From Alistipes senegalensis (GTDB lineage: Bacteria > Bacillota > Clostridia > Oscillospirales > Ruminococcaceae), in NCBI GenBank assembly GCA_023665275.1, contig JAMPEF010000002.1:62001-126000 (forward strand): a DNA stretch of 64,000 nucleotides. Direction: 5' to 3'. Position 1 is the first letter of the stretch; the number at the start of each line of letters is the position of its first letter. Both the position numbers and the translations under genes were made by a program. The notes beneath the pieces were generated by a model, which made no database searches, was not told where the DNA came from, and worked only from the letters and a program-made list of their open reading frames with translations. Shown here in pieces: positions 16,641-27,509 of the stretch.

Positions 16641-19600
16641 ATGGTGAATGTTACACCTAAAAAGCTGGGAAAGAATGTCAGAATGAGTTTCGGTAAAATT
16701 ACTGAACCTCTTGAAATGCCTAACCTTATAGAAGTGCAGAAAAACTCTTATAGATGGTTCAGGGAAGAGGGTCTGCGTGAGGTTTTCCGTGATATGACCG
16801 CCATTACAGACTATAACGGAAATCTCGTTCTAAGTTTCAAGGACTACAGGTTTGATACAGAACCAAAATACACACTTGCAGAATGTAAGTCAAGAGGCGC
16901 TACTTATCAGGTGGCTATGCGGGCTACTGCTACTCTTTCCAACAAGGAAACGAATGCTATCAGTGAAAGTGAAATCTATATGGGTGATTTCCCGTTGATG
17001 ACCGACAGCGGAACTTTTGTTATAAACGGTGCAGAACGTGTTATAGTTTCTCAGCTCGTGCGTTCCCCCGGCGTTTACTATGCATTTGAAAAAGACAAGA
17101 CCGGTAAAGACCTTTTCAGTACTACAGTTATTCCAAACCGTGGCGCATGGCTGGAATATGAAATGGATTCAAATGACGTCGTTTATGTACGTATCGACAA
17201 AAACAGAAAAATTCCGATAACTACTTTTATAAGGGCTTTAGGCGTCGGCTCTGATGAAGAAATCTATGAAATGTTCGGCGAAGATGACAGACTTAAACAG
17301 ACCATTCTTCAGAAAGACGGCACTAAAAATAATTCAGACGCTCTTATTGATGTCTATAAAAAACTCCGCCCAGGTGAACCACCGACGGTTGAAAGCGCAT
17401 TGACACACTTAAATAATCTCTTCTTCGATGCCAAAAGATACGATTTATGCCGTTTCGGACGTTACAAATATAACAAAAAGTTAGGTATTGCCTCACGTCT
17501 TGCCGGACACACACTCGCACAGCCGGTAATCAATCCTATGACGGGCGAAATCATGGCAGATGCAGGGGAAATTATACTCTATGATAAGGCTTGCGAAATT
17601 GAACAGGCTGGCGTTTACTGTGCATTCGTGAACGTTGAAGTAAAGGAATATTTCAAGAACGACAGAGATGAAACTGAAATCCGTATGGTTGAAAAAGTCG
17701 CAAAGATTATTGGTAACGGCATGGTCGACATCAAAGGTTATATTGATTTTGACGCCGAAAAATACGGAATCAATGAAAAAGTTTCATTTAAAGTTCTCCG
17801 TGAAATACTTGAAACTTCCGCCGACAGCGACGAAATAGAAGAAAACGTGAAAAAACGTGCTGACGAACTTGTACCAAAACACATAATTCTTGATGATATT
17901 TTTGCAACTATCAGTTATTTCCTTAATCTCTGTGAGGGCGTGGGAACTGTAGACGATATAGACCATCTCGGCAACAGACGTATCCGTTCAGTAGGCGAAC
18001 TTTTACAAAATCAGTTCAGAATAGGTTACGCAAGAATGGAACGCAGTATCCGTGAAAGAATGAACATTCAGACACAGGACGTAAGCGCACTTACACCACA
18101 GTCGCTTATAAATATAAGACCTATTTCTTCTGCTATGAAAGAATTTTTCTGCTCCTCACCGCTTTCACAGTTCATGGACCAGAACAATCCGCTTTCAGAA
18201 CTCACACATAAAAGACGTTTGTCGGCTCTCGGTCCTGGTGGTCTTTCAAGAGACCGTGCCGGTTTTGAAGTCCGTGACGTTCATTACAGCCATTACGGCA
18301 GAATGTGTCCTATTGAAACCCCTGAAGGTCCTAACATCGGACTTATTTCCTATCTTGCAACTTTCGCAAGAATTAACGAATACGGCTTTATTGAAGCACC
18401 ATACAGACGTGTTGACAAGGTAACAGGCATTGTTACAAATGAAGTTATCTACATGACAGCCGACGTTGAAGATAATTACGTTGTCGCACAGGCAAACGAA
18501 CCTCTTACAGAAGACGGAAAACTTAAAAGACCTCGTGTAAATGCTCGTTATCGTGACCAGATTCTTGAATGTGAACGTGAAAAAGTTGACTTCATGGACG
18601 TTTCACCTAAAATGGTTGTATCTGTTGCAACTTCAATGATTCCATTCCTTGAAAACGACGATGCTAACCGTGCGCTTATGGGTTCAAACATGCAGAAACA
18701 GGCTGTACCGCTCCTCAGGACTGAAAGACCATTTGTCGGTACTGGTATGGAATATAAAGCCGCTGTTGACTCCGGTGTATGTATCGTTTCAGAACATGAC
18801 GGTAAAATTTCCTATGTTGATGCTGACAGAATCCACATGATTGACGATACCGGCATTGAACACAAATACGAACTCACTAAATTCAAGCGTTCAAATCAGG
18901 GTACTTGCGTAAATCAGAAACCTATCGTTTCAGCCGGTGAAATTGTCAAGAAAGGTCAGGTACTCGCTGATGGTCCTGCTACCGCTGACGGTGAAATTTC
19001 ACTTGGTAAAAATGCCCTTATCGGCTTTATGACATGGGAGGGCTATAACTATGAAGACGCTGTACTTCTCAATGAAAGACTTGTACGTGAAGATGTATTC
19101 ACTTCTGTTCATATTGAGGAATACGAAATTGAATGCCGTGATACAAAATTAGGACCGGAAGAAATCACAAGAGATATTCCAAACGTCGGAGACGACGCAC
19201 TTGCAAACCTCGATGAAAACGGTATTATCCGCATAGGTTCTGAAGTAAATTCCGGTGATATTCTTGTCGGTAAGGTTACACCTAAGGGCGAAACTGAACT
19301 TACAGCAGAAGAACGCCTGCTCCGTGCTATTTTCGGTGAAAAAGCCCGTGAAGTACGTGATAATTCACTTAAAGTTCCGCATGGTGCGTCAGGTGTTATC
19401 GTTGATGTAAAAGTATTCACACGTGAAAACTGTGACGAACTCAGTGCCGGCGTAAATATGCGTGTTATCTGCTATATCGCACAAAAACGTAAAATTACGG
19501 TCGGTGATAAAATGGCAGGACGTCACGGAAACAAGGGTGTTGTTTCACGTATACTTCCGGAGGAAGATATGCCATTCCTCCCCGACGGCACACCACTTGA

Positions 19601-20546
19601 CATTGTTCTTAATCCTCTCGGCGTTCCGTCCCGTATGAATATAGGTCAGGTTCTTGAAGTCCATCTGGGTATGGCTTGCAAGGCTCTCGGCTGGCACATA
19701 ATGACCCCTGTTTTCGATGGCGCACATGAAGACGACATCAGAGAATGTTTCAAGAAAGCCGCTGAATACAACAGCGAACATCATAAAGATGATTTTTCAC
19801 TCAAATCTATGGATAAAGTTATCAATCCGAAAGCTCTTGAATTTAATGAAGACTGTAAATTCACTCTTTATGACGGACGTACAGGTGAAAAGTTCGATAA
19901 CCGTGTAACAGTCGGTTATATGTACTATCTCAAACTTCACCACCTCGTTGACGATAAAATTCATGCACGTTCTGTAGGTCCTTACGCACTCGTAACACAA
20001 CAGCCGCTCGGTGGTAAAGCACAGTTCGGTGGTCAGCGTTTCGGTGAAATGGAAGTATGGGCATTGGAGGCTTATGGTGCAGCTTATACACTTCAGGAAA
20101 TCCTTACGGTCAAATCAGATGATACTTTAGGACGTGTCAACACGTATGAAGCTATTGTAAAGGGTCAGAACGTCCCAACCCCTGGTATTCCGGAATCATT
20201 CAAGGTTCTTATCAAGGAAATGCAGTCTCTCTGTCTTGATGTTAAGGTACTTGACATCAATCAGGAAGAAATTGACCTTAAACAGAATTTCGATGACGAT
20301 GACCCGATACCTGCACGTGAAAACTCTTCATTTGCCGACGAAAAAACAGAAGATAATACAGAATATTCCGACGATGATATAAGAGACGAAGGCTTTACTT
20401 TTGATGATGATGAAAGCAGCGACTCCGAAGACTCAGAAGACTATACTGACGATGAATTTTCTTTTGATGATGATGAACTTGTTATCGACGACGACAGTGA
20501 ACTCTTTGACAGTTTTGACCTTGACGACCCCTCCAGTGAGGACTAA
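16641..20546 (+). CDS. rpoB: DNA-directed RNA polymerase beta subunit
   Basis: 1301 residues. The beta subunit of RNA polymerase forms one jaw of the active-site cleft and binds rifamycins. Landmark blocks are present: the N-terminal [42 protein letters not shown], the rifampicin region [20 protein letters not shown] (wild-type-looking), [16 protein letters not shown] [20 protein letters not shown], and the C-terminal [18 protein letters not shown]. The ATG follows AAGGAGG. The last 85 or so residues, after the end of the conserved domain, are an unusually acidic Asp/Glu/Ser-rich tail. It forms an operon with rpoC, but the usual ribosomal neighbours are missing on both sides. Confidence 0.98.
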   Translation: MVNVTPKKLGKNVRMSFGKITEPLEMPNLIEVQKNSYRWFREEGLREVFRDMTAITDYNGNLVLSFKDYRFDTEPKYTLAECKSRGATYQVAMRATATLSNKETNAISESEIYMGDFPLMTDSGTFVINGAERVIVSQLVRSPGVYYAFEKDKTGKDLFSTTVIPNRGAWLEYEMDSNDVVYVRIDKNRKIPITTFIRALGVGSDEEIYEMFGEDDRLKQTILQKDGTKNNSDALIDVYKKLRPGEPPTVESALTHLNNLFFDAKRYDLCRFGRYKYNKKLGIASRLAGHTLAQPVINPMTGEIMADAGEIILYDKACEIEQAGVYCAFVNVEVKEYFKNDRDETEIRMVEKVAKIIGNGMVDIKGYIDFDAEKYGINEKVSFKVLREILETSADSDEIEENVKKRADELVPKHIILDDIFATISYFLNLCEGVGTVDDIDHLGNRRIRSVGELLQNQFRIGYARMERSIRERMNIQTQDVSALTPQSLINIRPISSAMKEFFCSSPLSQFMDQNNPLSELTHKRRLSALGPGGLSRDRAGFEVRDVHYSHYGRMCPIETPEGPNIGLISYLATFARINEYGFIEAPYRRVDKVTGIVTNEVIYMTADVEDNYVVAQANEPLTEDGKLKRPRVNARYRDQILECEREKVDFMDVSPKMVVSVATSMIPFLENDDANRALMGSNMQKQAVPLLRTERPFVGTGMEYKAAVDSGVCIVSEHDGKISYVDADRIHMIDDTGIEHKYELTKFKRSNQGTCVNQKPIVSAGEIVKKGQVLADGPATADGEISLGKNALIGFMTWEGYNYEDAVLLNERLVREDVFTSVHIEEYEIECRDTKLGPEEITRDIPNVGDDALANLDENGIIRIGSEVNSGDILVGKVTPKGETELTAEERLLRAIFGEKAREVRDNSLKVPHGASGVIVDVKVFTRENCDELSAGVNMRVICYIAQKRKITVGDKMAGRHGNKGVVSRILPEEDMPFLPDGTPLDIVLNPLGVPSRMNIGQVLEVHLGMACKALGWHIMTPVFDGAHEDDIRECFKKAAEYNSEHHKDDFSLKSMDKVINPKALEFNEDCKFTLYDGRTGEKFDNRVTVGYMYYLKLHHLVDDKIHARSVGPYALVTQQPLGGKAQFGGQRFGEMEVWALEAYGAAYTLQEILTVKSDDTLGRVNTYEAIVKGQNVPTPGIPESFKVLIKEMQSLCLDVKVLDINQEEIDLKQNFDDDDPIPARENSSFADEKTEDNTEYSDDDIRDEGFTFDDDESSDSEDSEDYTDDEFSFDDDELVIDDDSELFDSFDLDDPSSED

Positions 20547-20571
20547 TATTCATACGTATCATAATGCCGTA

Positions 20572-20600
20572 TACAGAACCGCCATTCTGACGGTTCTGTA
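20572..20600 (+). promoter_or_regulatory. Perfect hairpin between rpoB and rpoC
   Basis: TACAGAACCG (20572-20581) and CGGTTCTGTA (20591-20600) form a 10-bp perfect stem with a 9-nt loop. No T-run follows, so it is more likely an mRNA processing or stability element than a terminator. Confidence 0.6.
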
Positions 20601-20635
20601 CTGCGGATTACCTTTATTTTGCAGGAGGTAGCAGT

Positions 20636-23600
20636 TTGGAATTTAATACTTTTGAATCAATAAAAATCGGTCTCGCTTCACCTGAACAAATCAGAAGCTG
20701 GTCTTATGGCATTGTTGAAAGACCTGAAACCATAAACTACAGAACACAAAAGCCCGAAAGAGACGGTCTTTTCTGTGAAAGAATTTTCGGACCTACTAAG
20801 GACTGGGAATGTCATTGTGGTAAGTTCAAGAAAATACGCTTTAAAGGCAAAATCTGTGACCGCTGTGGTGTTGAAGTAACAAGGGCAAGGGTTCGCCGTG
20901 AAAGAATGGGTCATATTGAACTTGCCGCCCCCGTTTCACATATCTGGTATTTCAAGGGTACGCCGTCAAGAATCGGACAGGTACTTGAAGTTTCACAGAA
21001 ACGTCTTGAAGAAGTCCTTTATTTCACAAAATATATTGTTACTGACCCCGGTAGCACGGACCTGATAAAAAAACAGATGCTCTCAGAAAAAGAGTATCTC
21101 TCGTATCTTGAAAAATACGGCGATGACTTTAAAGCCGAAATGGGTGCAGAGGCTATAAAAAAGCTCCTCAATGAATACGACCCCGAAAGATACGACGCAC
21201 ATAAAAAACGCCTCGTGGATATGGGCAAAATTTATATAGGAACTAAAAAAGTTCACTGTACAAATAAGCCCGTTGAATGTACCTGTGATGAATGTCTGAA
21301 ATTCGCAAGCCTTATTGATGTTGAATGGAGAAATAATATTGAACTCGTTGCAGATGACCTTAAAGCTGAATTAGTCGGCTTACCCTCAGGACAGAAAAAA
21401 GTCAAGCTCCTTAAAAGATTACAGATTATTGAGGCTTTCAGACTTTCCGGCAACAAGCCCGAATGGATGATACTTGAAGCTGTTCCGGTTATTCCGCCTG
21501 ACCTCCGCCCTATGATTATGCTTGACGGCGGACGTTATGCAACATCTGACCTCAACGACCTCTACAGACGTGTTATTAACAGAAATAACCGTCTCAAAAG
21601 AATGCTTGAACTCGACGCCCCCGATATTATCGTAAGAAATGAAAAAAGAATGTTACAGGAAGCTGTTGACGCTCTTATAGATAACGGCAGACACGGCAGA
21701 CCAGTCACCGGACCTAATAACCGTGCATTGAAGTCGCTTTCCGATATGCTGAAAGGTAAACAGGGACGTTTCCGTCAGAATCTTCTTGGTAAGCGTGTTG
21801 ACTACTCCGGACGTTCTGTTATTGTTGTAGGTCCTGAACTAAAAATGTATCAGTGCGGACTTCCTAAGGAAATGGCACTTGAACTTTTCAAGCCTTTTGT
21901 ACTGAAAAGACTTGTTGATAAAAAAGCAATCGCAAACATAAAAAGCGCCCGTAAACTTATTGACCGTGCAGACAACAAGGTATGGGACGCACTCGAAGAC
22001 GTCATAAAAGACCACCCTGTTATGCTGAACCGTGCGCCCACGCTCCACAGACTTGGTATTCAGGCATTTGAACCGATTCTCGTTGAGGGACGTGCAATAA
22101 AGCTCCACCCGCTTGTATGTTCGGCATTTAATGCAGACTTCGACGGCGACCAGATGGCTGTACATCTTCCGCTTTCAGCAGAGGCACAGGCAGAAGCACG
22201 TTTCCTTATGCTTGCCGCCAACAACCTCCTGAAGCCCTCGGACGGTAAACCGGTTGCAGTTCCGTCACAGGATATGGTACTGGGTTCATACTATCTTACT
22301 ATGGCTAAACCTGGTGAAGTCGGTGAGGGAAAAGTTTTCCGTGATGTCAATGAAGCGCTTATGGCTTATCAGGAACATGATGTATCACTTCACGCCAATA
22401 TCAAGGTTAAAATTACCAAGGACATCGGCGACAAGAAAGTATCAAAAATTATTGACGCTACTGTAGGAAGACTTATTTTCAATGAAAATATCCCTCAAAA
22501 TCTCGGCTATGTCGATAGAACCAATTCAGACAAGCAGTTTGACCTTGAAATTGCTTTCCTTGTCGGTAAAAAACAGCTCTCAAATATCATTGAACGCTGT
22601 ATAAAAATTCATGGCACAACTACTACCTCCGAAGTTCTCGACAGAATAAAGGCACTCGGCTATAAGTATTCCACAAGAGCCGCCCTTACGGTTGCTGTAT
22701 GTGACGCATCTATTCCACCGGAAAAGAAACAGATACTTGCAAATGCCGATGCAGAAGTTGAACAGATTACAAATGAATATGAATTTGGTTATATTTCCGC
22801 ACAGGAAAAGACTAAGAAAATCATTTCCCTCTGGACGAATACCACCGACGAAGTAACAAAGAAACTTAAAGAAAATTTCGACCCGTACAATCCTATATGG
22901 ATGATGGCAGACTCCGGTGCGAGAGGTTCAATTTCACAGATTCGTCAGCTTGCCGGAATGCGTGGACTTATTGCCAATACTTCTGGTACTGTTATTGAAA
23001 TTCCTATCCGTGCTAACTATCGTGAGGGTCTTAATATCCTTGAATACTTCATAGCTTCACGAGGTGCAAGAAAAGGTCTAGCAGATACCGCACTCCGTAC
23101 CGCTGACTCCGGTTACCTTACACGACGTCTTGTTGACGTTTCACAAGACGTCATCATACGTGAGGAAGATTGCGGCACTACTGAAGGTATCGAAGTTTAC
23201 GAAATCAGAAACGGAAATGAAGTCGTTGAACCGTTTATAGAACGTCTTGTCGGCAGATATCTTGCCGAAGATTTAAAGGACGAATCCGGTGAACTTATCA
23301 TCTCACGCAATAAACTTATCACTGATGCAGACGCCAAAAAGATTATTGACGCCGGCATTGAAAAAATAAAAATACGTTCTGTACTTCAGTGTAAAGCACG
23401 TACAGGTGTTTGTGCTAAATGTTACGGTGCAAACCTTGCAAATAATAATATTGTTGCAGTCGGTGAGGCGGTCGGAGTAATCGCCGCACAGTCAATCGGT
23501 GAACCAGGTACACAGCTTACTATGCGAACTTTCCATACTGGTGGTGTTGCCTCCGCCGATGCAGAAGACATTACACAAGGTCTCCCACGTGTTGAAGAAC

Positions 23601-24355
23601 TCTTTGAAAGCAGACGTCCTAAGGGTGCGGCTATTCTTTCGAGAATTTCCGGTACTATTCACATTGAGGAAGTAAAAACAACACAGAATATTATCGTGAC
23701 TAATGACGAAACAGGTGAATCTGAAAATTATATGATACCATATAATCTTAAAGTCAGAGTGGCTGAGGGTGACAGAATCGAAAAGGGTACACGTCTTACT
23801 GAGGGTAACATTTATCCGGCTGACATTCTTAATATACTCGGCACACTTGACGTACAGAACTATATCATAAATGAAGTGCAGAAAGTTTACCGTCTGCAAG
23901 GTGTTGACATCAACGACAAACACATTGAAGTCATTGTACGTCAGATGCTCCGCAAAATCAAGGTTGAGGAAACCGGTAGCAGTTACCTGCTCCCTGGTAC
24001 TCTCGTTGACAGAAAAGAAATCGACGTTATCAATGACGAAATTCAGGCTCGTATTGATTCCGGTGAATATGATTTACAGCTTGTACAAACAAGTCCCGTA
24101 CTTCAGGGTATCACAAAAGCCTCTTCAAATTCAGATAGCTTTATGTCGGCTGCATCATTCCAGGAGACCACGAAGGCTCTCACTGATGCCGCTATTAGAG
24201 GCAAGAGCGACAAGCTCTTAGGACTTAAAGAAAATGTTATTATCGGTAAACTTATTCCTGCCGGTACTGGTATGGATTGTTATGGTCACGTTAAAGTTGT
24301 TAAAAATGATTCATATGTTGAACACAACACTACACCAATTAATCCGATAGTATAA
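20636..24355 (+). CDS. rpoC: DNA-directed RNA polymerase beta' subunit
   Basis: 1239 residues. The catalytic beta' subunit. The N-terminal zinc finger is CHCGKFKKI...CDRCGVEV; the invariant magnesium-binding loop NADFDGDQM is present, as are [17 protein letters not shown] (bridge to active site) and the second zinc site [13 protein letters not shown]. The trigger loop region near [10 protein letters not shown] is intact. Translation starts at TTG (20636), seven bases after AGGAGG; no ATG or GTG fits. It lies 89 bp after rpoB with an intervening hairpin and ends at a strong terminator, so rpoB-rpoC is a closed two-gene operon. Confidence 0.98.
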   Translation: MEFNTFESIKIGLASPEQIRSWSYGIVERPETINYRTQKPERDGLFCERIFGPTKDWECHCGKFKKIRFKGKICDRCGVEVTRARVRRERMGHIELAAPVSHIWYFKGTPSRIGQVLEVSQKRLEEVLYFTKYIVTDPGSTDLIKKQMLSEKEYLSYLEKYGDDFKAEMGAEAIKKLLNEYDPERYDAHKKRLVDMGKIYIGTKKVHCTNKPVECTCDECLKFASLIDVEWRNNIELVADDLKAELVGLPSGQKKVKLLKRLQIIEAFRLSGNKPEWMILEAVPVIPPDLRPMIMLDGGRYATSDLNDLYRRVINRNNRLKRMLELDAPDIIVRNEKRMLQEAVDALIDNGRHGRPVTGPNNRALKSLSDMLKGKQGRFRQNLLGKRVDYSGRSVIVVGPELKMYQCGLPKEMALELFKPFVLKRLVDKKAIANIKSARKLIDRADNKVWDALEDVIKDHPVMLNRAPTLHRLGIQAFEPILVEGRAIKLHPLVCSAFNADFDGDQMAVHLPLSAEAQAEARFLMLAANNLLKPSDGKPVAVPSQDMVLGSYYLTMAKPGEVGEGKVFRDVNEALMAYQEHDVSLHANIKVKITKDIGDKKVSKIIDATVGRLIFNENIPQNLGYVDRTNSDKQFDLEIAFLVGKKQLSNIIERCIKIHGTTTTSEVLDRIKALGYKYSTRAALTVAVCDASIPPEKKQILANADAEVEQITNEYEFGYISAQEKTKKIISLWTNTTDEVTKKLKENFDPYNPIWMMADSGARGSISQIRQLAGMRGLIANTSGTVIEIPIRANYREGLNILEYFIASRGARKGLADTALRTADSGYLTRRLVDVSQDVIIREEDCGTTEGIEVYEIRNGNEVVEPFIERLVGRYLAEDLKDESGELIISRNKLITDADAKKIIDAGIEKIKIRSVLQCKARTGVCAKCYGANLANNNIVAVGEAVGVIAAQSIGEPGTQLTMRTFHTGGVASADAEDITQGLPRVEELFESRRPKGAAILSRISGTIHIEEVKTTQNIIVTNDETGESENYMIPYNLKVRVAEGDRIEKGTRLTEGNIYPADILNILGTLDVQNYIINEVQKVYRLQGVDINDKHIEVIVRQMLRKIKVEETGSSYLLPGTLVDRKEIDVINDEIQARIDSGEYDLQLVQTSPVLQGITKASSNSDSFMSAASFQETTKALTDAAIRGKSDKLLGLKENVIIGKLIPAGTGMDCYGHVKVVKNDSYVEHNTTPINPIV

Positions 24356-24361
24356 AAAAAT

Positions 24362-24397
24362 AATCCCTCCGGTTTAAAGTCGGAGGGGATTTTTTTG
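24362..24397 (+). terminator. Intrinsic terminator after rpoC
   Basis: ATCCCTCCG (24363-24371) pairs with CGGAGGGGAT (24381-24390) with one bulge, followed by TTTTTTT. Confidence 0.85.
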
Positions 24398-24413
24398 CGT
24401 TTCGAGTGTTATT

Positions 24414-25370
24414 TTATTTACATACAAGTGCAAATTTCACATCATTTTCAATAAGACTAAGAAAACTATTAACCGCATAGCCGTCGATTATATGACATTT
24501 TTCCGTTTTCTGAACTTTTTCATCATAATAATAATACTCAATAGTCCAATAAAAATCTTTGTTTTTTTTGTCTTCGGGAATCGGAAACCATATCAACGAA
24601 TCACAGTCTTTTTTAAGACCATACGCCGATATAAATTCATATTCGCTGTCTGTCCAGTCAAAATATGATTCGTGAATTTCTTCAAAAATCAATTCCGGTT
24701 CTACATCATTTTTTGCATAAGGCAGATAATACATAAAATCATTGTATTTCTGAATATTATAAGTTCCTGTTTTAAAGTCGCTGTCTGAACTGTAAACTAC
24801 ACAATAACTGTCTATAAACGGTGCATAATGACCAATTGCCCCGCCGTATTCAATGAAATCATTCAGCATTTCTTCCGACGAAAAAGAATAAAGTCTACAT
24901 TGGCTGATATTATCACGCAGAAAGTCAAAAACAGGTACTTCCTTAAAATCCGTATTCACGCAATAGACATACAGTGTGTCGTTTTCGTCAAGAACTGCAT
25001 CAAGATTGTCACCGTTGTAGTACATACCACGCCTTCTTCTGTAATCAAATTCACATTTAAAAGCCGTCGGAATATCAGTTTTTATCATATCAAGAAGTGC
25101 GTTTTCTATTTCTTCCGCCTGATAGTCGTCGCTACGCCCATCGACATGGAAATCATTTTCACCGTCATTTACGGTCACTATGCCGTAATCAGAGACATCA
25201 ACTACTTCAACATCTATTCCGTACTTTTGTTTCATATATATACGAGCGTTTCTTTTGCTGTTTTCGATTTCTTCTTTGTGCAAGCGTTTATCTTTATAAC
25301 AGCCGTAAAATACTGCCGTCAGGACGATTGCAGATATTACAGCAAAAAAACGTAGTACTTGTTTTTTCAT
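24414..25370 (-). CDS. Lipoprotein of unknown function
   Basis: About 318 residues, not recognised. A signal peptide ends in a lipobox-like FYGC (Cys near residue 24). The mature part is acidic and rich in Tyr/Asp (YYNGDNLDAVLDENDTLYVY), with no catalytic motif I can name. The ATG at 25370 is chosen for its MKKQVLRFF signal start and an upstream GGTGAT. It is the last gene of the minus-strand run that includes the SCIFF maturase, only 5 bp after the preceding gene, and converges on rpoC. Confidence 0.65.
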   Translation of the reverse strand: MKKQVLRFFAVISAIVLTAVFYGCYKDKRLHKEEIENSKRNARIYMKQKYGIDVEVVDVSDYGIVTVNDGENDFHVDGRSDDYQAEEIENALLDMIKTDIPTAFKCEFDYRRRRGMYYNGDNLDAVLDENDTLYVYCVNTDFKEVPVFDFLRDNISQCRLYSFSSEEMLNDFIEYGGAIGHYAPFIDSYCVVYSSDSDFKTGTYNIQKYNDFMYYLPYAKNDVEPELIFEEIHESYFDWTDSEYEFISAYGLKKDCDSLIWFPIPEDKKNKDFYWTIEYYYYDEKVQKTEKCHIIDGYAVNSFLSLIENDVKFALVCK

Positions 25371-25375
25371 GCTTA

Positions 25376-25735
25376 TCACCAACACAGACCTTTCTTTATG
25401 CCGATAACTTCATAGCCCATTTTTCTGAGCAGGTCACAACCATCTATAAATATATTCTTGCGTGGAATAAACATTGCCTGCTCCTGTATGTATGGTAAAA
25501 TCAGTCCGGACATAGCCGGTTCTATTATTATTACAGTTTTTTCCGTGCCGTCTTTCCTGACCGTTACGCCCATATTGAACTGACCATTAATACACTTGTC
25601 TGTAAAGTCCACTCTTATGACAGAAGTTTTATCGCCGTCCGGTGAAAGAAACAACGAAGTTGTATAGTTGCTGATTCCCCACCACCATACATATTTTTTA
25701 CCGTTGACTGTTATTGTACGTGTTTTGCGTTTCAT
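25376..25735 (-). CDS. Small hypothetical protein
   Basis: About 119 residues, not recognised. It is basic at the N-terminus (MKRKTRTITVNGKKYVWWWG), predicted beta-rich and without signal peptide or membrane helix. Its ATG overlaps the stop of the broken cytidine deaminase gene (TAATG), so the reading order of an original operon is kept even though that gene is interrupted. Confidence 0.6.
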   Translation of the reverse strand: MKRKTRTITVNGKKYVWWWGISNYTTSLFLSPDGDKTSVIRVDFTDKCINGQFNMGVTVRKDGTEKTVIIIEPAMSGLILPYIQEQAMFIPRKNIFIDGCDLLRKMGYEVIGIKKGLCW

Positions 25736-26124
25736 TATATCCACCATTCCGGCGTAATATCGCCTAATTTTACAATTTTTCGGGTTTCATAGTCAAGCAT
25801 GATTTCTATATTTTTATAACTATCCGGCATAAGCTGTACCATAAGTTCACGACATGCACCGCAAGGAGTACCGGTTTTACCGTCCGACATAATCGCAAGT
25901 ACCTTGTCTATTTCATGTTAGCCGTTGGTAACCATGTTGAATATCGCATTACGTTCCGCACATATGCCAAGCGTTGAACACGTATCTATGCATACGCCTG
26001 TATATATGTTGCCGGAAGAGGAAAGTATCGCCGCCGACACTTCCCCTCCCGACACATAATCTGATATTCGGCGTTCATTCTGTACGGATTTTGCCGACAA
26101 ATAAAGCTTTTCCCATATATCCAT
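25735..26124 (-). pseudogene. cdd: Cytidine deaminase interrupted by an in-frame TAA
   Basis: A 130-codon frame encodes both zinc-site motifs of the cytidine/blasticidin-S deaminase family: CAERNAI in the first half and TPCGACRELM in the second. A single TAA codon at 25918-25920 (minus strand) lies between them, after ...NMVTNG and before HEIDKVLAIMSDG. Frame and sequence are intact on both sides, so this is a one-base nonsense change (for example GAA or CAA to TAA), not a decayed gene. The truncated product lacks two of the three zinc ligands and should be inactive. The family deaminates cytidine to uridine in pyrimidine salvage. It overlaps the stop of the SCIFF maturase by one base. A sequencing error is the main alternative. 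Confidence 0.85.
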
Positions 26125-27494
26125 TATTGTTCCTGTTCGCCGAAAATGCGTATAGCCTTAAGCATGATTGCACATTCAAGACGTTTCTTTTCTAGCTGAC
26201 ATGATAATTTATGTGCCGTTCTGATGTCGCCCATGTACTGATAATTGTTAGCATTACACCCACCACTACAATAGAATTTTGCCCAGCATTTAGTACATTC
26301 CGGTTTGGTGTAGACGTGTGCTTTTGCAAAATCATCTTTCATATCCTGATTGAAAGTTCCCTCGTCGATATTGCCCATTTTGTACTCATCAATTCCGACA
26401 AACTGGTGACACGGGAAAATATCACCGTCCGGAGTGATTGCAACATAATCATTTCCGCAACCACAGCCACGGAGTCTCTTTATTGCACAAGGTCCTTGGT
26501 CAAGGTCAATCATGAAATGGAAAAAATTAAATTTTTTTCCGGATTTTTCATTTTCGATAATTCTTTTTCCAAGTCTTTCATATTCACTGAAAACTTCCGG
26601 TAAATCTTTTTCAGTAAGTGCATACTCGTCTGAATCGCCGACAACCGGTTCAATAGAAATCTGGTCAAAACCGGCATTATACAGTGCAAAAACATCATCT
26701 GAAAAATCAAGATTATGATTAGTAAAAGTTCCTCTGACATAGTATTCCTTGTCGCCTCTTCCGTCGACAAGTTTTTTAAATGCCGGAAGTATCTTGTCAT
26801 AACTGCCTGTGCCGTCAACTCTTGGTCGCATGAAGTCATTTACTTCTTTTCTGCCGTCGATTGACAAAACGACATTTGACATCTCCCTATTGATAAAATC
26901 TATTTTATCGTCGTCAAGGAGTATGCCATTTGTAGTTATTGTAAAGCGGAATTTTTTATTGAACTCCTTTTCACGACTTCTTGCGTATTTCACAATCTGC
27001 TTTACGACTTCAAAATTCATTAACGGTTCACCGCCGAAAAAGTCAAGTTCAAGATTCTGACGGTCACCGGATTTTTCAAGCAGAAAATCAATAGCGTGTT
27101 TTCCGGTTTCAAATGACATTAATTTTCTGCCCTTGCCGAAATCTCCGGTTGATGCGAAACAATATTTACAGCGAAGATTACAGTCATGTGCGATATTGAG
27201 GCACATAGCCTTTACCGGTGAGGCTACAGAATATTGTGCATATTTTTCATAATCATCTTCCGAAAAAAGAATTTTATCGTTGTATAATTCGACAATTTCA
27301 GCATAACAGGTTTTTATTTCCTCTTCAGGATAAACTTTCTTAAGTTTTTCGATAATATCCGGACGACATTCCGGCTCAAACGGCGGTTTGATATTTTCAA
27401 GTAAATCGTATGTTAGTTCGTCGACAATATGAACACCACCGCTGTTCACGTCCAGAACAATATTAAAACCGTTTAATTTATATTTATGTATCAT
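26124..27494 (-). CDS. scfB: Radical SAM SCIFF peptide maturase
   Basis: 456 residues. It belongs to the SPASM-type radical SAM maturases that install thioether cross-links on the SCIFF precursor peptide. The order is: an N-terminal peptide-recognition-like region (VHIVDELTYDLLENI), the radical SAM cluster CNLRCKYCFA (Cx3Cx2C), GGEPLMNF, then C-terminal auxiliary-cluster cysteines (CGCGNDYVAITPDGDIFPC and CTKCWAKFYCSGGCNANN). The precursor peptide gene lies upstream on the same strand at 29173-29310, separated by a TIR-domain gene. The two genes are adjacent in most genomes I know of, so the gap is odd. The SCIFF system is widespread in Clostridia; its biological role is not settled. Confidence 0.9.
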   Translation of the reverse strand: MIHKYKLNGFNIVLDVNSGGVHIVDELTYDLLENIKPPFEPECRPDIIEKLKKVYPEEEIKTCYAEIVELYNDKILFSEDDYEKYAQYSVASPVKAMCLNIAHDCNLRCKYCFASTGDFGKGRKLMSFETGKHAIDFLLEKSGDRQNLELDFFGGEPLMNFEVVKQIVKYARSREKEFNKKFRFTITTNGILLDDDKIDFINREMSNVVLSIDGRKEVNDFMRPRVDGTGSYDKILPAFKKLVDGRGDKEYYVRGTFTNHNLDFSDDVFALYNAGFDQISIEPVVGDSDEYALTEKDLPEVFSEYERLGKRIIENEKSGKKFNFFHFMIDLDQGPCAIKRLRGCGCGNDYVAITPDGDIFPCHQFVGIDEYKMGNIDEGTFNQDMKDDFAKAHVYTKPECTKCWAKFYCSGGCNANNYQYMGDIRTAHKLSCQLEKKRLECAIMLKAIRIFGEQEQ

Positions 27495-27509
27495 TTTAAA
27501 AATTTCCTT

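Noticed and set aside
21839-22165. Long antisense frames inside rpoB, rpoC and purA
   Set aside because: They are by-products of the codon bias of the real genes; no promoters or ribosome sites support them.
25735-26124. Stop-codon reassignment or selenocysteine-type recoding at the deaminase TAA
   Set aside because: TAA is used as a normal stop throughout the window, and no recoding stem-loop was seen; a simple mutation explains it.
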